A stretch of 64,000 bases of DNA from JBAVVD01 sp049697115 (GCA_049697115.1 JBAVVD010000002.1:10961-74960); one strand, 5' to 3'. Positions 28,221 to 35,769 are shown, numbered from the stretch's first letter. A program made the numbers and translations. The notes: a model not told the origin generated them from the letters alone.

Positions 28221-28392
28221 ATTTCTCTGCTTTTATCTTTGATGTTTAATTTTGCTCTTATTTTATCATAGGAAATAAACACTGAGGGGAACTTTATTAT
28301 TTTCGAAAAAAAATAAAGCTACCTTCCATTTCCCGAGGAAGTGCCAGAAAATGTAAATGAAAAACAATAATGAGGATAAAGGAGCATAAAAA

Positions 28393-28593
28393 ATGAAGAA
28401 ACTTTTAGCGATTAAAGATGTGGCGGAAATCCTTGGAGTATCCCTCCGCACGCTTTATGGCTGGAGTTCGAAGGGCCGAAATTTGAGGTTTCGGAAAATC
28501 GGAAAATTCCTGCGCGTTACAGAGACTGATTTACAATCATTTATCGACAAAAAGAATCAACCTAGACAGCAATCAAAAAACGGAAACTCCTGA
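28393..28593 (+). CDS. Excisionase/MerR-like helix-turn-helix protein 1
   Basis: 66 residues, the size of a phage or ICE excisionase. It is an HTH_17-type DNA-binding domain: LLAIKDVAEILGVSLRTLYGW then KIGKFLRVTETDLQSFI. A strong AAAGGAG lies before the ATG at 28393. Probably controls directionality of the downstream integrase or acts as a small regulator. Confidence 0.8.
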   Translation: MKKLLAIKDVAEILGVSLRTLYGWSSKGRNLRFRKIGKFLRVTETDLQSFIDKKNQPRQQSKNGNS

Positions 28594-28645
28594 TAAGGAC
28601 GTCTCTATATTCATTGAATAAAATCTTGCTGGAGTATAGCCACAG

Positions 28646-28984
28646 TTGTCAAGAAGAAGAGGGCGGAATTTCTCACGGTTGCCTTTCGTTATGCTAGGAA
28701 AGGATATGTTATTGAAGTGTCAAGAATGGAAAGATTTACGCCCAGCCGCGAAGATTATTTATATCTATATAAAATCCAAATACAACGGCGCGAATAACGG
28801 CAAAATCCGCCTTCATTACTCTGAACTCAAAGGCATAAAAGGTTTTGGCTCCCAGTCATCCATTTCCAGAGCCATTAAGGAACTTGAAAAGGAGGGCTGG
28901 ATCAAAAGGACCAAATGTGGAGGTTTGCATCGCTATTTTAATGAATATGAGCTAACTGGAATATTCGATGAACATCTCATTTAG
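28646..28984 (+). CDS. Winged-helix protein of mobile elements
   Basis: 112 residues from TTG at 28646; an in-frame ATG at 28691 is the alternative. The centre matches a winged helix: LRPAAKIIYIYIKSKYNG, a beta strand, then SQSSISRAIKELEKEGWIKRTK. This layout is common in plasmid and phage replication or regulatory proteins that test whether a gene block is single or present in the host. No catalytic motif is visible. Likely binds DNA, perhaps the dyads that start 32 bases after its stop. Confidence 0.65.
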   Translation: MSRRRGRNFSRLPFVMLGKDMLLKCQEWKDLRPAAKIIYIYIKSKYNGANNGKIRLHYSELKGIKGFGSQSSISRAIKELEKEGWIKRTKCGGLHRYFNEYELTGIFDEHLI

Positions 28985-29231
28985 AGAAGATAATACATGG
29001 CATAATCTAAAAAGGCTCCAAATAGTGGAGAGTCAGAATTTATTTGACTCTACAGAATTTGGAGAGTCCGGGGGAGTTATCAGGGAGGAGGTTTTTCTTA
29101 AGAAATTTCTGATTCTCCAGAATATGGAGAGTGACTCTCCAAAAATCAGAGCTGAGATCAAGAGACCTGGCTTAATTGGCATCTTTGTAAAACTTGATGC
29201 GGAGGACGCAGGACTCAATCTCAATTGCTAA
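28968..29231 (+). CDS. Doubtful small ORF covering the dyad array
   Basis: 87 codons from ATG 28968 with a 17-base overlap of the preceding gene and no good ribosome site. The protein resembles nothing I know. Three copies of a DNA dyad lie inside it in different reading frames, which argues that the DNA signal, not the protein, is what matters here. Kept at low confidence. Confidence 0.2.
   Translation: MNISFREDNTWHNLKRLQIVESQNLFDSTEFGESGGVIREEVFLKKFLILQNMESDSPKIRAEIKRPGLIGIFVKLDAEDAGLNLNC
29016..29030 (+). repeat. Dyad copy 1, CTCCA-N5-TGGAG
   Basis: CTCCAAATAGTGGAG, followed by AGTC. First of three related palindromes at 29016, 29050 and 29115. Confidence 0.6.
29050..29064 (+). repeat. 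Dyad copy 2, CTACA-N5-TGGAG
   Basis: CTACAGAATTTGGAG, followed by AGTCC, with one mismatch in the left arm; starts 34 bases after copy 1. A flanking GACTC/GAGTC pair (29046-29050, 29064-29068) extends the symmetry. Confidence 0.55.
29115..29129 (+). repeat. Dyad copy 3, CTCCA-N5-TGGAG
   Basis: CTCCAGAATATGGAG, starting 65 bases after copy 2. It runs into a second palindrome GGAGAGTGACTCTCC at 29126-29140. Confidence 0.6.
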
Positions 29232-29277
29232 GCTCTGGAGAGCGAAAGAAAACAATAAATTTTTTTACGTGGAAAGC

Positions 29278-29526
29278 ATGGGCAAAGCTAAGGCCATAAG
29301 GCTTAAATGCTTGGATTGCAGCGGTGATTCTCCTAAGGAGGTGACCTTATGTCACTTGGTCTCCTGTCCTTTATGGCCTTATCGGTTCGGATATTCGACC
29401 AACGATAAGCGCTACCAGAAACGCATGGAGACTGCCAAAAGAAATTATCCTGATGAATATCTGGAGGTGATGAAAATGATAGCAGACCAGTCTCATAATG
29501 GCCAAAATTCATTGGGAAACACATAA
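29278..29526 (+). CDS. Small four-cysteine protein of mobile elements
   Basis: 82 residues from ATG 29278, chosen over ATG 29194 because it avoids overlap and has GGAAAG upstream. The core reads KCLDCSGDSPKEVTLC followed by VSCPLWPYRFG, i.e. CxxC-x12-C-x4-C-P, a likely zinc site. I have seen this CxxCxG...EV..C....CPL.PYR.G pattern in small proteins of phage-like islands, but no function is established. It sits between the dyad array and the second excisionase-like gene. Confidence 0.6.
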   Translation: MGKAKAIRLKCLDCSGDSPKEVTLCHLVSCPLWPYRFGYSTNDKRYQKRMETAKRNYPDEYLEVMKMIADQSHNGQNSLGNT

Positions 29527-29627
29527 ATGAGTTCAGTTTTCAATGAGAACGGAGCTAATTAGGATTCACCTATTCACCAGTTGATCTGCCAGAGGAACAT
29601 TATAATATTGTGCATCCGGAGGGCATA

Positions 29628-29825
29628 GTGAAGGAAATAATGACGGTTGCCGAAGCCGCGGAACTCCTCTCGATCAATAAAAAAAGCCTCTATCGTCTCA
29701 TGGCAGCACGCCGGATTCCCTTCATCCGCAAACCAGGAGTCGGCTACCGTCTTCTCCACTCTCAACTTATGGACTGGCTCCAGGAGGGCTTCGAGCCTCC
29801 CACCGGATGGGAAAACATGGTCTAA
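29628..29825 (+). CDS. Excisionase-like helix-turn-helix protein 2
   Basis: 65 residues from GTG 29628, which has GGAGGG just upstream; GTG 29610 and ATG 29640 are alternatives. HTH_17 domain: TVAEAAELLSINKKSLYRLMAARRIPFIRK, then YRLLHSQLMDWLQEGF, the usual helix-turn-helix followed by a DNA-binding wing. Directly upstream of the integrase gene, the normal place for an excisionase. Confidence 0.75.
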   Translation: MKEIMTVAEAAELLSINKKSLYRLMAARRIPFIRKPGVGYRLLHSQLMDWLQEGFEPPTGWENMV

Positions 29826-29890
29826 GTCCGATGTCTGATTTTGAATTCTCCCAAGTTTTGGCGATAGATATATGAGGACTTATTCTGCTG

Positions 29891-31009
29891 ATGCGTGTTT
29901 TCAAGAGATCGGGCTCCTGGTATTTGGACGTCAACCTGGACGGTCGCCGCGTCCGCAGGTTAATTAAAGGAGCGAAGACGAGGTCCGAGGCCCAGGCCGC
30001 CCTTACCGCTGTCCAAGCGGATATCCTCCGAGGTCAGTTCAACTTTAAGTCCGAGAAAAAAATCCTCTTCGATGATTTTGCCGAGCTCTATTTTGAGCGT
30101 CACAGCAAGCCAAATAAACGTTCCTGGAAAAGGGACGTTACTTCCATTAAGGCTCTCTCCGGCCATTTTAAGGGGATGCCTTTATCGAAGATCACGCCCT
30201 TTTTAATCGAGAGCTATAAGCTGAAGCGCAAAGAGCAGGTCGAAGTCAGCAGCTTAAACCGCGAGCTTGCTTGCTTGAAGAATATGTTCACCAAAGCTAT
30301 AGACTGGGGCTTTGCCTTGGAGAATCCCGTCAAGAAGGTAAAACTTTTTAACGAAGAAAACCGTGAACGTTGGCGGATCCTGTCGTCCGAGGAAATCTCC
30401 GCCCTCCTAAGTCATTGTAGAAGCCCTTTGAAGGAGACAGTTCTCCTTGCCTTGAATACCGGCATGCGGATTGGCGAGATCATGGCTCTGCGATGGGATG
30501 ACGTCGATTTTCTGAACGAATACATATTGATCCGCGACAGCAAAAGCGGCCGGTCACGGAAGGTCCCCCTCAATGAGATCGCGAAAAACGCGCTTCTGAG
30601 CTTGAGGGAAGCGACCGGAGCTTATGAATTTGTTTTCTATAATCCCAGGACAAGGACCTACACGAAATATCCGAGGAAGGCCTTCTGGAATGCATGCCGT
30701 AAGGCTGGTATATCGTCCCTGTGCTTCCATGACCTTCGCCATCATGCGGCCTCGGCCATGGTTCAAGCAGGGGTCGATCTCCACACGGTTTCAAAAATTC
30801 TGGGCCATTCGACCATCAAATTGACGATGCGCTACAGCCATCCCGGCTTCGATCACACGAAAAACGCCGTCAAAGCCCTGGAGAGAATATTTGATGGAAA
30901 ACCCGCTTTTGAAGAAAAGAATGGCACAAATATGGCACAAGCTAAAACAATAATACCTGCAACTTATAGAAATAAAATGATTTCTGGAACAAGCCAAGGG
31001 GATTCCTAA
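29891..31009 (+). CDS. Tyrosine recombinase/integrase
   Basis: 372 residues. N-terminal arm-binding-like domain (MRVFKRSGSWYLDVNLDGRR), SAM-like core-binding domain (about 60-160), then the catalytic domain with the full set: Arg in NTGMRIGEIMALRW, Lys in DSKSGRSRKVPL, HDLRHHAAS, LGHS and nucleophile Tyr in LTMRYSHPG. The stop codon TAA (31007-31009) lies within the anticodon loop of an orphan tRNA-Arg 3' half, so the gene's last codons come from the attachment site. Should integrate the element at tRNA-Arg(CCT). Confidence 0.93.
   Translation: MRVFKRSGSWYLDVNLDGRRVRRLIKGAKTRSEAQAALTAVQADILRGQFNFKSEKKILFDDFAELYFERHSKPNKRSWKRDVTSIKALSGHFKGMPLSKITPFLIESYKLKRKEQVEVSSLNRELACLKNMFTKAIDWGFALENPVKKVKLFNEENRERWRILSSEEISALLSHCRSPLKETVLLALNTGMRIGEIMALRWDDVDFLNEYILIRDSKSGRSRKVPLNEIAKNALLSLREATGAYEFVFYNPRTRTYTKYPRKAFWNACRKAGISSLCFHDLRHHAASAMVQAGVDLHTVSKILGHSTIKLTMRYSHPGFDHTKNAVKALERIFDGKPAFEEKNGTNMAQAKTIIPATYRNKMISGTSQGDS
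30921..30942 (+). repeat. Right copy of tandem GGCACAAAT repeat, possible integrase arm site
   Basis: Two TGGCACAA units 12 bases apart inside the integrase 3' end (they encode GTNMAQ). 18 of 22 positions match the block at 26659-26680, in the same orientation. Confidence 0.45.
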
Positions 31010-31047
31010 TCCCTGTGTCGCCGGTTCGAGTCCGGCCAGGGGTACCA
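30998..31047 (+). other. attR: orphan 3' half of tRNA-Arg(CCT)
   Basis: From 30998 the sequence folds as the 3' two-thirds of a tRNA. Anticodon stem GGGGA/TCCCT (one G-U) with loop TTCCTAA (anticodon CCT at 31005-31007), variable GTGTC, T arm GCCGG-TTCGAGT-CCGGC, acceptor strand CAGGGGT, discriminator A and CCA (31045-31047). The matching acceptor strand and D arm are absent upstream, where the integrase gene lies. This is the classic footprint of site-specific integration into the 3' end of a tRNA gene. The intact tRNA that should mark the other end is not found in the window. Confidence 0.85.
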
Positions 31048-31087
31048 TCTTCTTCCTATAAAATCAACAGCTTCAAGGGAATTGCTT

Positions 31088-32332
31088 TTAAAGCGTTCTG
31101 TGCCTTGGTCTATGTTTTGATGGGCCGTTCTTGAATCCGTTTTTCTGGTGCCGTCTGGGTTGGCCTTTTTTTCTGGCCATGAATTCAAGGCTTCTATCCG
31201 TGGCGAAGAGTTCACTGCCGAAGGTCTTTATGGGAATCTGCATTCCGATGTAGGATTCAATGGCCTCAAGATGCTTGGAGAATTTTTCGCAGGCCAGTGA
31301 AACGGCCCTCCCGGAATTCCCCGCTCTTGCTGTGCGGCCGATTCGGTGGATGTAATTTTCGCAGTCCTGGGGAAGGTCATAATTGATAACCATTTCCAGG
31401 CCGTCGATATGAAGCCCGCGGGCGGCGACATCCGTCGCTACCAGGAACGGGAATCTGCCTTCTTTGAATTCTTCGAGGACCTTCGAGCGTTCCATTTGGG
31501 TGAGGTCTCCAGTGAGATAATGAGAGTGATAACCGTTCAGCTTTAGCTTTTTGGCCAGTTTGAACGCGGCATGCCGCATATTCGTAAAAATCAGGGCATT
31601 GCGCGGCGCGCTTTTTTGAAGAATCCCGAGAAGGAGATTGTCCTTGATATGGCTCTTCACGCGATAGAGCTCCTGGGAAATCGTCTCCACGGTTACCTGT
31701 TCGGGCGTCAATTCGATGATGGACGGATGATTCAGGTATTCCGCGGCGATCCCTCGGGAGATCCGGTCCAGCGTGGCGCTGAAAAGCATGCTCTGCCGGG
31801 CGTGGGGAGGAGGCATTTTCCGTAATAAATTCCTGAGGTCCGGCAGAAATCCCATGTCAAAGAGCCGGTCGGCTTCGTCGATGACAAGGAAACCGGTATC
31901 TCCTAATTTCAAAACGCCTCTTTGACTCAGATCTAGCAGTCGGCCCGGCGTGCCGATCATGATGTCGACGCCGGTCTTCAGCATCTTGAGCTGCGGACCG
32001 TAGCCAACGCCGCCGTAGAAGCTCCCGATTTTAAATCCGATGTATCGATTCAGCAGAACGGCTTCTTCCTCGATTTGGGCGGCCAGTTCCCTGGTCGGCA
32101 CAATGATCAGAGCTCTTTTTCTGATCGCTGGTCTCTCTTGAAGCATCCGCTGAAAGAGCGTGATTAAAAACGCCGCTGTCTTTCCGGTTCCGGTCTGGGA
32201 CTGAACCGCTGCGTCAAAGCCCTCCAGGGTTTTCGTCAGCGTTTGTTCCTGAACGGGAGTCGCTTCCGTGTAGCCCCTGGCCGCGATTCCGCGAAGGAGC
32301 CGGTCGTTGAGTTTTAGTGTGTTAAAAAACAT
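31088..32332 (-). CDS. rhlE: DEAD-box ATP-dependent RNA helicase, RhlE type
   Basis: 414 residues. Q motif region GYTEATPVQEQTL, motif I QTGTGKTAAFLI, motif Ia VPTRELAAQ, motif II DEAD, motif III SAT, motif V ATDVAARGLHIDGLEMVINYDLP and motif VI HRIGRTARAG. A short basic tail (GQPRRHQKNGFKNGPSKHRP) is typical of RhlE. Unwinds short RNA duplexes in ribosome assembly or RNA decay. Lies just beyond the attR end, on the opposite strand. The 329 bases upstream to 32661 hold no gene I can see. Confidence 0.92.
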   Translation of the reverse strand: MFFNTLKLNDRLLRGIAARGYTEATPVQEQTLTKTLEGFDAAVQSQTGTGKTAAFLITLFQRMLQERPAIRKRALIIVPTRELAAQIEEEAVLLNRYIGFKIGSFYGGVGYGPQLKMLKTGVDIMIGTPGRLLDLSQRGVLKLGDTGFLVIDEADRLFDMGFLPDLRNLLRKMPPPHARQSMLFSATLDRISRGIAAEYLNHPSIIELTPEQVTVETISQELYRVKSHIKDNLLLGILQKSAPRNALIFTNMRHAAFKLAKKLKLNGYHSHYLTGDLTQMERSKVLEEFKEGRFPFLVATDVAARGLHIDGLEMVINYDLPQDCENYIHRIGRTARAGNSGRAVSLACEKFSKHLEAIESYIGMQIPIKTFGSELFATDRSLEFMARKKGQPRRHQKNGFKNGPSKHRPRHRTL

Positions 32333-32661
32333 CTTTAGTCCTTATGTACTTGGATTAAAACATGAGGGGATGGTCGTCAGACGAAATTATCGTTCGGGAG
32401 GGAATAACAATTCGATATGATGACTTCCTTTCATATGTCTCGGCAGCCATTGTACATGAAACAAAACGATAATTCAACAGAAATTTATTGTTCTTAGCTA
32501 AATGACCTGATATTTTTCATGGTTTTGGAGATACCGACTGCAGGCCCCATCTTTAATTTTAATTTTTTGGGCTGTCTGTCTCTCTTGGCTTTTTAAGGAG
32601 AATGTGATAAAAATGGATTCTGCTTTTCCATGAGCCTTATGCCTTTGGAGTGAGATAAACA

Positions 32662-33318
32662 ATGAAACGAGTCCAAAGAAAACAGCTTAAAGAGGACGAA
32701 CTGCTTTCGGGATTAAACCGGTTCCTCGGGTTTGTGAAAAAATGGACCCGAGAGATCATCCTCTTCGTTGTGATCGTTCTGGGCGGCCTCCTTCTTTTTT
32801 CCGGCTTCAGGCTGGTGAAGGCGCAGCAGACAAAAAGAGAGAGCCGGACGCTGGGACAGATTCTTGCCCTCCGTTCGGAGTCGTCCGGTAATCCAGGAAA
32901 TCTGGCGAAGCTTGAACAGTTGGCCGGACAGGGCAAGTTTTCTCGAGTGGCCTTTATTCTCTTGGCCAATTACTGGGTGGAACAGAGCCGTCTGGACAAA
33001 GCTCAAGAATACCTGGGGAAGATTAAGCCGGCTCCGAAAGATTTTTTTTACTACCAGGCCCAGCACTTTCGGGCTCAAATTGAAATCCTCCGCGGCAATC
33101 CCGAGAGAGCTGTGGAAATTCTGAAAAAGATTGAAGAGGAGAAGCCCGAGACGTTTGTTTTGGATGCCGTCCTCACTCTCCACGCCGAAGCTCTTGAAAA
33201 AAAAGGAGAGAAAAAGGAAGCCTTGAACCTTTACAAGCGCCTTCAGGAGGAATTTCCCCAGACCTATTACGGTTATGAAGCTTCTCAAAAGGTGCGGAAA
33301 TTGGAGAGCGAAAAGTAA
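32662..33318 (+). CDS. YfgM-like TPR membrane protein
   Basis: 218 residues. A cytosolic basic start (MKRVQRKQLKEDELLSGLNRFL) leads to one transmembrane helix at about 30-52 (IILFVVIVLGGLLLFSGF) and then TPR-like repeats to the C-terminus (ANYWVEQSRLDKAQEYLGKI, LTLHAEALEKKGEKKEALNLYKRL). This N-in single-pass plus TPR design matches YfgM, an ancillary periplasmic chaperone partner of SecYEG. Function inferred from layout only. Confidence 0.75.
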   Translation: MKRVQRKQLKEDELLSGLNRFLGFVKKWTREIILFVVIVLGGLLLFSGFRLVKAQQTKRESRTLGQILALRSESSGNPGNLAKLEQLAGQGKFSRVAFILLANYWVEQSRLDKAQEYLGKIKPAPKDFFYYQAQHFRAQIEILRGNPERAVEILKKIEEEKPETFVLDAVLTLHAEALEKKGEKKEALNLYKRLQEEFPQTYYGYEASQKVRKLESEK

Positions 33319-33407
33319 TATAAAAGATTTTCGAGGGGAGATGCCAGGCCTGCCTGAGAGAGGAAAAAACGGACGGAAAGAGAGAAGGATGGGGACTCGA
33401 GCGTCTC

Positions 33408-33435
33408 TTGTAAATTCTGGAAAAAAATATATAAT
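33408..33435 (+). promoter_or_regulatory. Strong candidate promoter of the ferredoxin gene
   Basis: TTGTAA at 33408-33413, spacer 16, perfect TATAAT at 33430-33435. Expected transcript start is near 33442, giving a 5' leader of about 20 bases with TAGGAGG directly before the start. Confidence 0.65.
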
Positions 33436-33463
33436 AGATTCTATTTTTTTTAGGAGGCAATGG

Positions 33464-33712
33464 ATGGCTTATAAAATTACAGAGGAGTGCATTAATTGCG
33501 GTGCCTGTGAACCGGAATGTCCCAATCAGGCGATTTCGGCCGGAGATGAAATCTATATTATTGACCCCAATAAGTGCACCGAATGCGTCGGTCATTTTGA
33601 CGAATCCCAGTGCGCGGCCGTCTGTCCTGTGGACTGCTGTATCCCTGATCCAGATCACAAAGAGTCCAAAGATGAATTAATGGACAAGTTTAAAAAACTG
33701 CAGGGAAACTGA
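33464..33712 (+). CDS. 2[4Fe-4S] ferredoxin, YfhL/Allochromatium type
   Basis: 82 residues. First cluster CINCGACEPECP. Second cluster CTECVGHFDESQCAAVCP, where an insertion between the second and third cysteines marks the Alvin/YfhL subgroup rather than the compact clostridial type, followed by an extra Cys pair (DCC). ATG 33464 is chosen (MAYKITEECINCG) with AGGAGG upstream. A likely electron acceptor for the pyruvate oxidoreductase encoded at 44-47 kb. Has its own promoter and terminator, so it is a one-gene unit. Confidence 0.93.
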   Translation: MAYKITEECINCGACEPECPNQAISAGDEIYIIDPNKCTECVGHFDESQCAAVCPVDCCIPDPDHKESKDELMDKFKKLQGN

Positions 33713-33734
33713 TCCTTGAAAAATTTGCCTATCA

Positions 33735-33768
33735 AATAGGAGTGAGGGAATTCACTCCTATTTTTTTT
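33735..33768 (+). terminator. Intrinsic terminator after the ferredoxin gene
   Basis: An 11-bp perfect stem (AATAGGAGTGA at 33735-33745 with TCACTCCTATT at 33752-33762), a six-base loop, and an eight-T run from 33761. It ends only seven bases before the next ATG. Confidence 0.92.
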
Positions 33769-33775
33769 AGGGTCA

Positions 33776-34711
33776 ATGGAAGAAGTCAAGGTCGTTAAGA
33801 AGAGGATTTGGCTCAACATCCTTTTATTTGCCGTGACCATCCTCTCCACATTCATCGTCGGGCTCACCTGGAGCATCAGCTATCACTATGCGGATTCGCT
33901 TGCCGCAGACGTCAAATTCGCGCTCAATCCTGAAATTCTCTGGGCCCCCCAGATCCTCCTGTTGAGTCTTCTCTATGCGGCCGTTCTCATGACCATTCTT
34001 TTAGGCCATGAATTGGGGCATTACCTGACTTGCCGCCGCTATCAGATTAACGCCACATTGCCCTTTTTTATTCCCGCGCCCACTCTGGTCGGCACGCTGG
34101 GAGCTTTTATTAAGATCAAATCCCCCATCACGAGGAAACAGCCGCTTTTTGACATCGGTGTGGCCGGTCCGCTCACCGGATTTTGTCTTTCCCTTCCGGC
34201 GCTGGTCATCGGCCTTTCTCTGTCCAAGACCGTGCCTTCTCTTCCATCCGAAGGAACCCTGGTTTTTGGAGAGCCGCTTTTACTCAAGTTCATCGGCGGC
34301 CTCATTTTCAAAAACATCCCCCTCGGCCATGACATTATCCTTCATCCGGTCGCCTTTGCCGGATGGGTCGGCATTCTGGTCACGGCGCTCAACCTTTTTC
34401 CTCTCGGACAGCTGGATGGAGGGCATATTGCTTACGCCGCGCTGGGCTCAAAGTCAACATTGATCAGCCGCTTCTTCCTCGGCTTCTTTTTTGTCATGGG
34501 AATCTTTTTCTGGGTGGGGTGGCTCATCTGGGGATTGATTATCATGTTTTTAGGATTAAAGCATCCGCGTATTCTGGATGAAGAAGTCCCCCTGACTCCA
34601 TCCCGTAAACTCATTGGATTTCTTGTCCTGGTGATTTTTATTCTCTCTTTCATTCCTGATCCCATAAAGGGATATAGTCTTCTGGATACGATCAAGCAGT
34701 TCGGATTCTGA
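33776..34711 (+). CDS. Site-2 protease family (M50) membrane metalloprotease
   Basis: 311 residues with about seven membrane helices. The zinc motif HELGH sits in LLGHELGHYLTCRRYQ, and the third ligand region is LFPLGQLDGGHIAYA, the S2P LDGG motif. It would cut transmembrane substrates within the bilayer; there is no PDZ domain as in RseP. The start is only seven bases after the ferredoxin terminator, with a weak AGGG upstream, so it may depend on read-through or an unseen promoter. Confidence 0.88.
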   Translation: MEEVKVVKKRIWLNILLFAVTILSTFIVGLTWSISYHYADSLAADVKFALNPEILWAPQILLLSLLYAAVLMTILLGHELGHYLTCRRYQINATLPFFIPAPTLVGTLGAFIKIKSPITRKQPLFDIGVAGPLTGFCLSLPALVIGLSLSKTVPSLPSEGTLVFGEPLLLKFIGGLIFKNIPLGHDIILHPVAFAGWVGILVTALNLFPLGQLDGGHIAYAALGSKSTLISRFFLGFFFVMGIFFWVGWLIWGLIIMFLGLKHPRILDEEVPLTPSRKLIGFLVLVIFILSFIPDPIKGYSLLDTIKQFGF

Positions 34712-34791
34712 ATAGAAAGACAGGGGCAGTAAAAGTTATTCACAAAATCTACGGAAAAATTGTGAATATCTTTCCAAGCGGAAGGCCAAAT

Positions 34792-34908
34792 TTACGAAAT
34801 TTCTTTAACATAGGGCCATCTGCACAAAAATTCGTCATCTTCCCCCAGGCCCCATTTTTCATTGTATTGGGCAATTTTGGGCCCATATTCGGATTTGAAT
34901 TTGTTCAA
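34792..34908 (-). pseudogene. Possible small gene or C-terminal remnant on the minus strand
   Basis: The minus strand reads LNKFKSEYGPKIAQYNEKWG followed by GEDDEFLCRWPYVKEIS and a stop. The composition is that of a real soluble protein end, unlike usual antisense frames, but the frame has only a TTG start at 34908, no ribosome site, and its upstream part overlaps the next plus-strand gene as low-complexity sequence. Family not recognised. Confidence 0.22.
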
Positions 34909-34959
34909 AAGAAATGATTTAATGAGATATACGGCGACGAGAAAAAAGAGGTGAGGGAA

Positions 34960-35769
34960 ATGGAAAATCAATTTAAAGAAATAGAAGAAGCTTTTGACGA
35001 ATTGAAAAAGAAATTCCAGAGAGGGGAGATATCCCGGCAGATGTTTATCGACGGGATGAAAAAGATGCGTCTCAAGGATGAGCAGGATCATTTTTGGATG
35101 ATTGGAGCCCAGAGCGGTAAGTGGTATTACTATGACGGAAAAGATTGGGTGCAGTCTGATCCGCCTTCCCAGAAAGAACAAAAGGCCATTTGTATCTACT
35201 GCGGATTTGAAAACAACCTGGAATCAGAGGTTTGTGCCCGCTGTGGAGGGAATCTTGGAGAGGTCGAAAAAGTCTGCCCGAAATGCGGAGCCGAACTTCA
35301 GGAGCCGGACCTGGTGTGTCCAGCCTGCAGCCGCGGGCCGGAAAAGGAAGAACCTGCCGTTGAAGAGGCCAAAGAGGAAAGGCCGGAAGGCCACATTCTT
35401 CGATCGCTCCACCCTGTCTCTGTTCTCTATTTCACAGGAACTCTGGGAATTTTTACGGGTCTTATTCTGGGGGCTTTTGCCGGGGCGACATCTTTTTTTT
35501 CAGAGTTGACTTCAATCCTGCCGGCCGCCCTGCGCGATTTACAGGGCAAATTATTGGGCGCCATTATATTTGCCGCCTCCGGAGGCGTGGCCGGCTTCCT
35601 GGCGATTGGCACTCTCGGATTTTTATTGGCGCTTTTTATAAATTTGGCCCTGTCTTTTGTCGGCGGAGTAAAAATCATGCTTCTCCCGGCGCCCAGGAAA
35701 GAGAAAATTAGCGAAGAAAAGAAAGAGAGGAAAAAAGGCTTGGGTTTTGACTTTAATCTGAAAGATTGA
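34960..35769 (+). CDS. Zinc-ribbon membrane protein, function unknown
   Basis: 269 residues from ATG 34960 (GAGGTGAGGG upstream; GTG 34951 is the alternative). N-terminal acidic helix, then a GKWYYYDGKDWVQSDPP motif of the type seen in DUF2510-like proteins. A pair of zinc ribbons (CIYCGFEN, CARCGGN, CPKCGAE, CPACSRG) spans about 75-125. Two to three membrane helices (GTLGIFTGLILGAFAG, FLAIGTLGFLLALFINLAL) and a basic tail follow. The layout suggests a membrane-anchored sensor or scaffold. Its 3' end overlaps the 3' end of hypF by 17 bases, convergently. Confidence 0.7.
   Translation: MENQFKEIEEAFDELKKKFQRGEISRQMFIDGMKKMRLKDEQDHFWMIGAQSGKWYYYDGKDWVQSDPPSQKEQKAICIYCGFENNLESEVCARCGGNLGEVEKVCPKCGAELQEPDLVCPACSRGPEKEEPAVEEAKEERPEGHILRSLHPVSVLYFTGTLGIFTGLILGAFAGATSFFSELTSILPAALRDLQGKLLGAIIFAASGGVAGFLAIGTLGFLLALFINLALSFVGGVKIMLLPAPRKEKISEEKKERKKGLGFDFNLKD

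Larger units (their letters stand above)
26640..31047 (+). mobile_element. Small integrative element or prophage remnant at a tRNA-Arg(CCT) site
   Basis: About 4.4 kb between rho/IS and the DEAD-box gene. The right end is defined by a 3' half-tRNA directly at the integrase stop codon. The left end is inferred from a near-copy of the repeat found beside the integrase 3' end. Contents: gene remnants, one unrecognised AT-rich gene on the minus strand, two excisionase-like HTH proteins, a winged-helix protein, a cysteine-rich small protein and a tyrosine integrase. No structural phage, conjugation or clear replication genes are seen. The left boundary is approximate. Confidence 0.7.

Noticed and set aside
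30960..31047. Complete tRNA gene at the integrase end
   Set aside because: The acceptor 5' strand and D arm cannot be formed; upstream sequence is the integrase gene.
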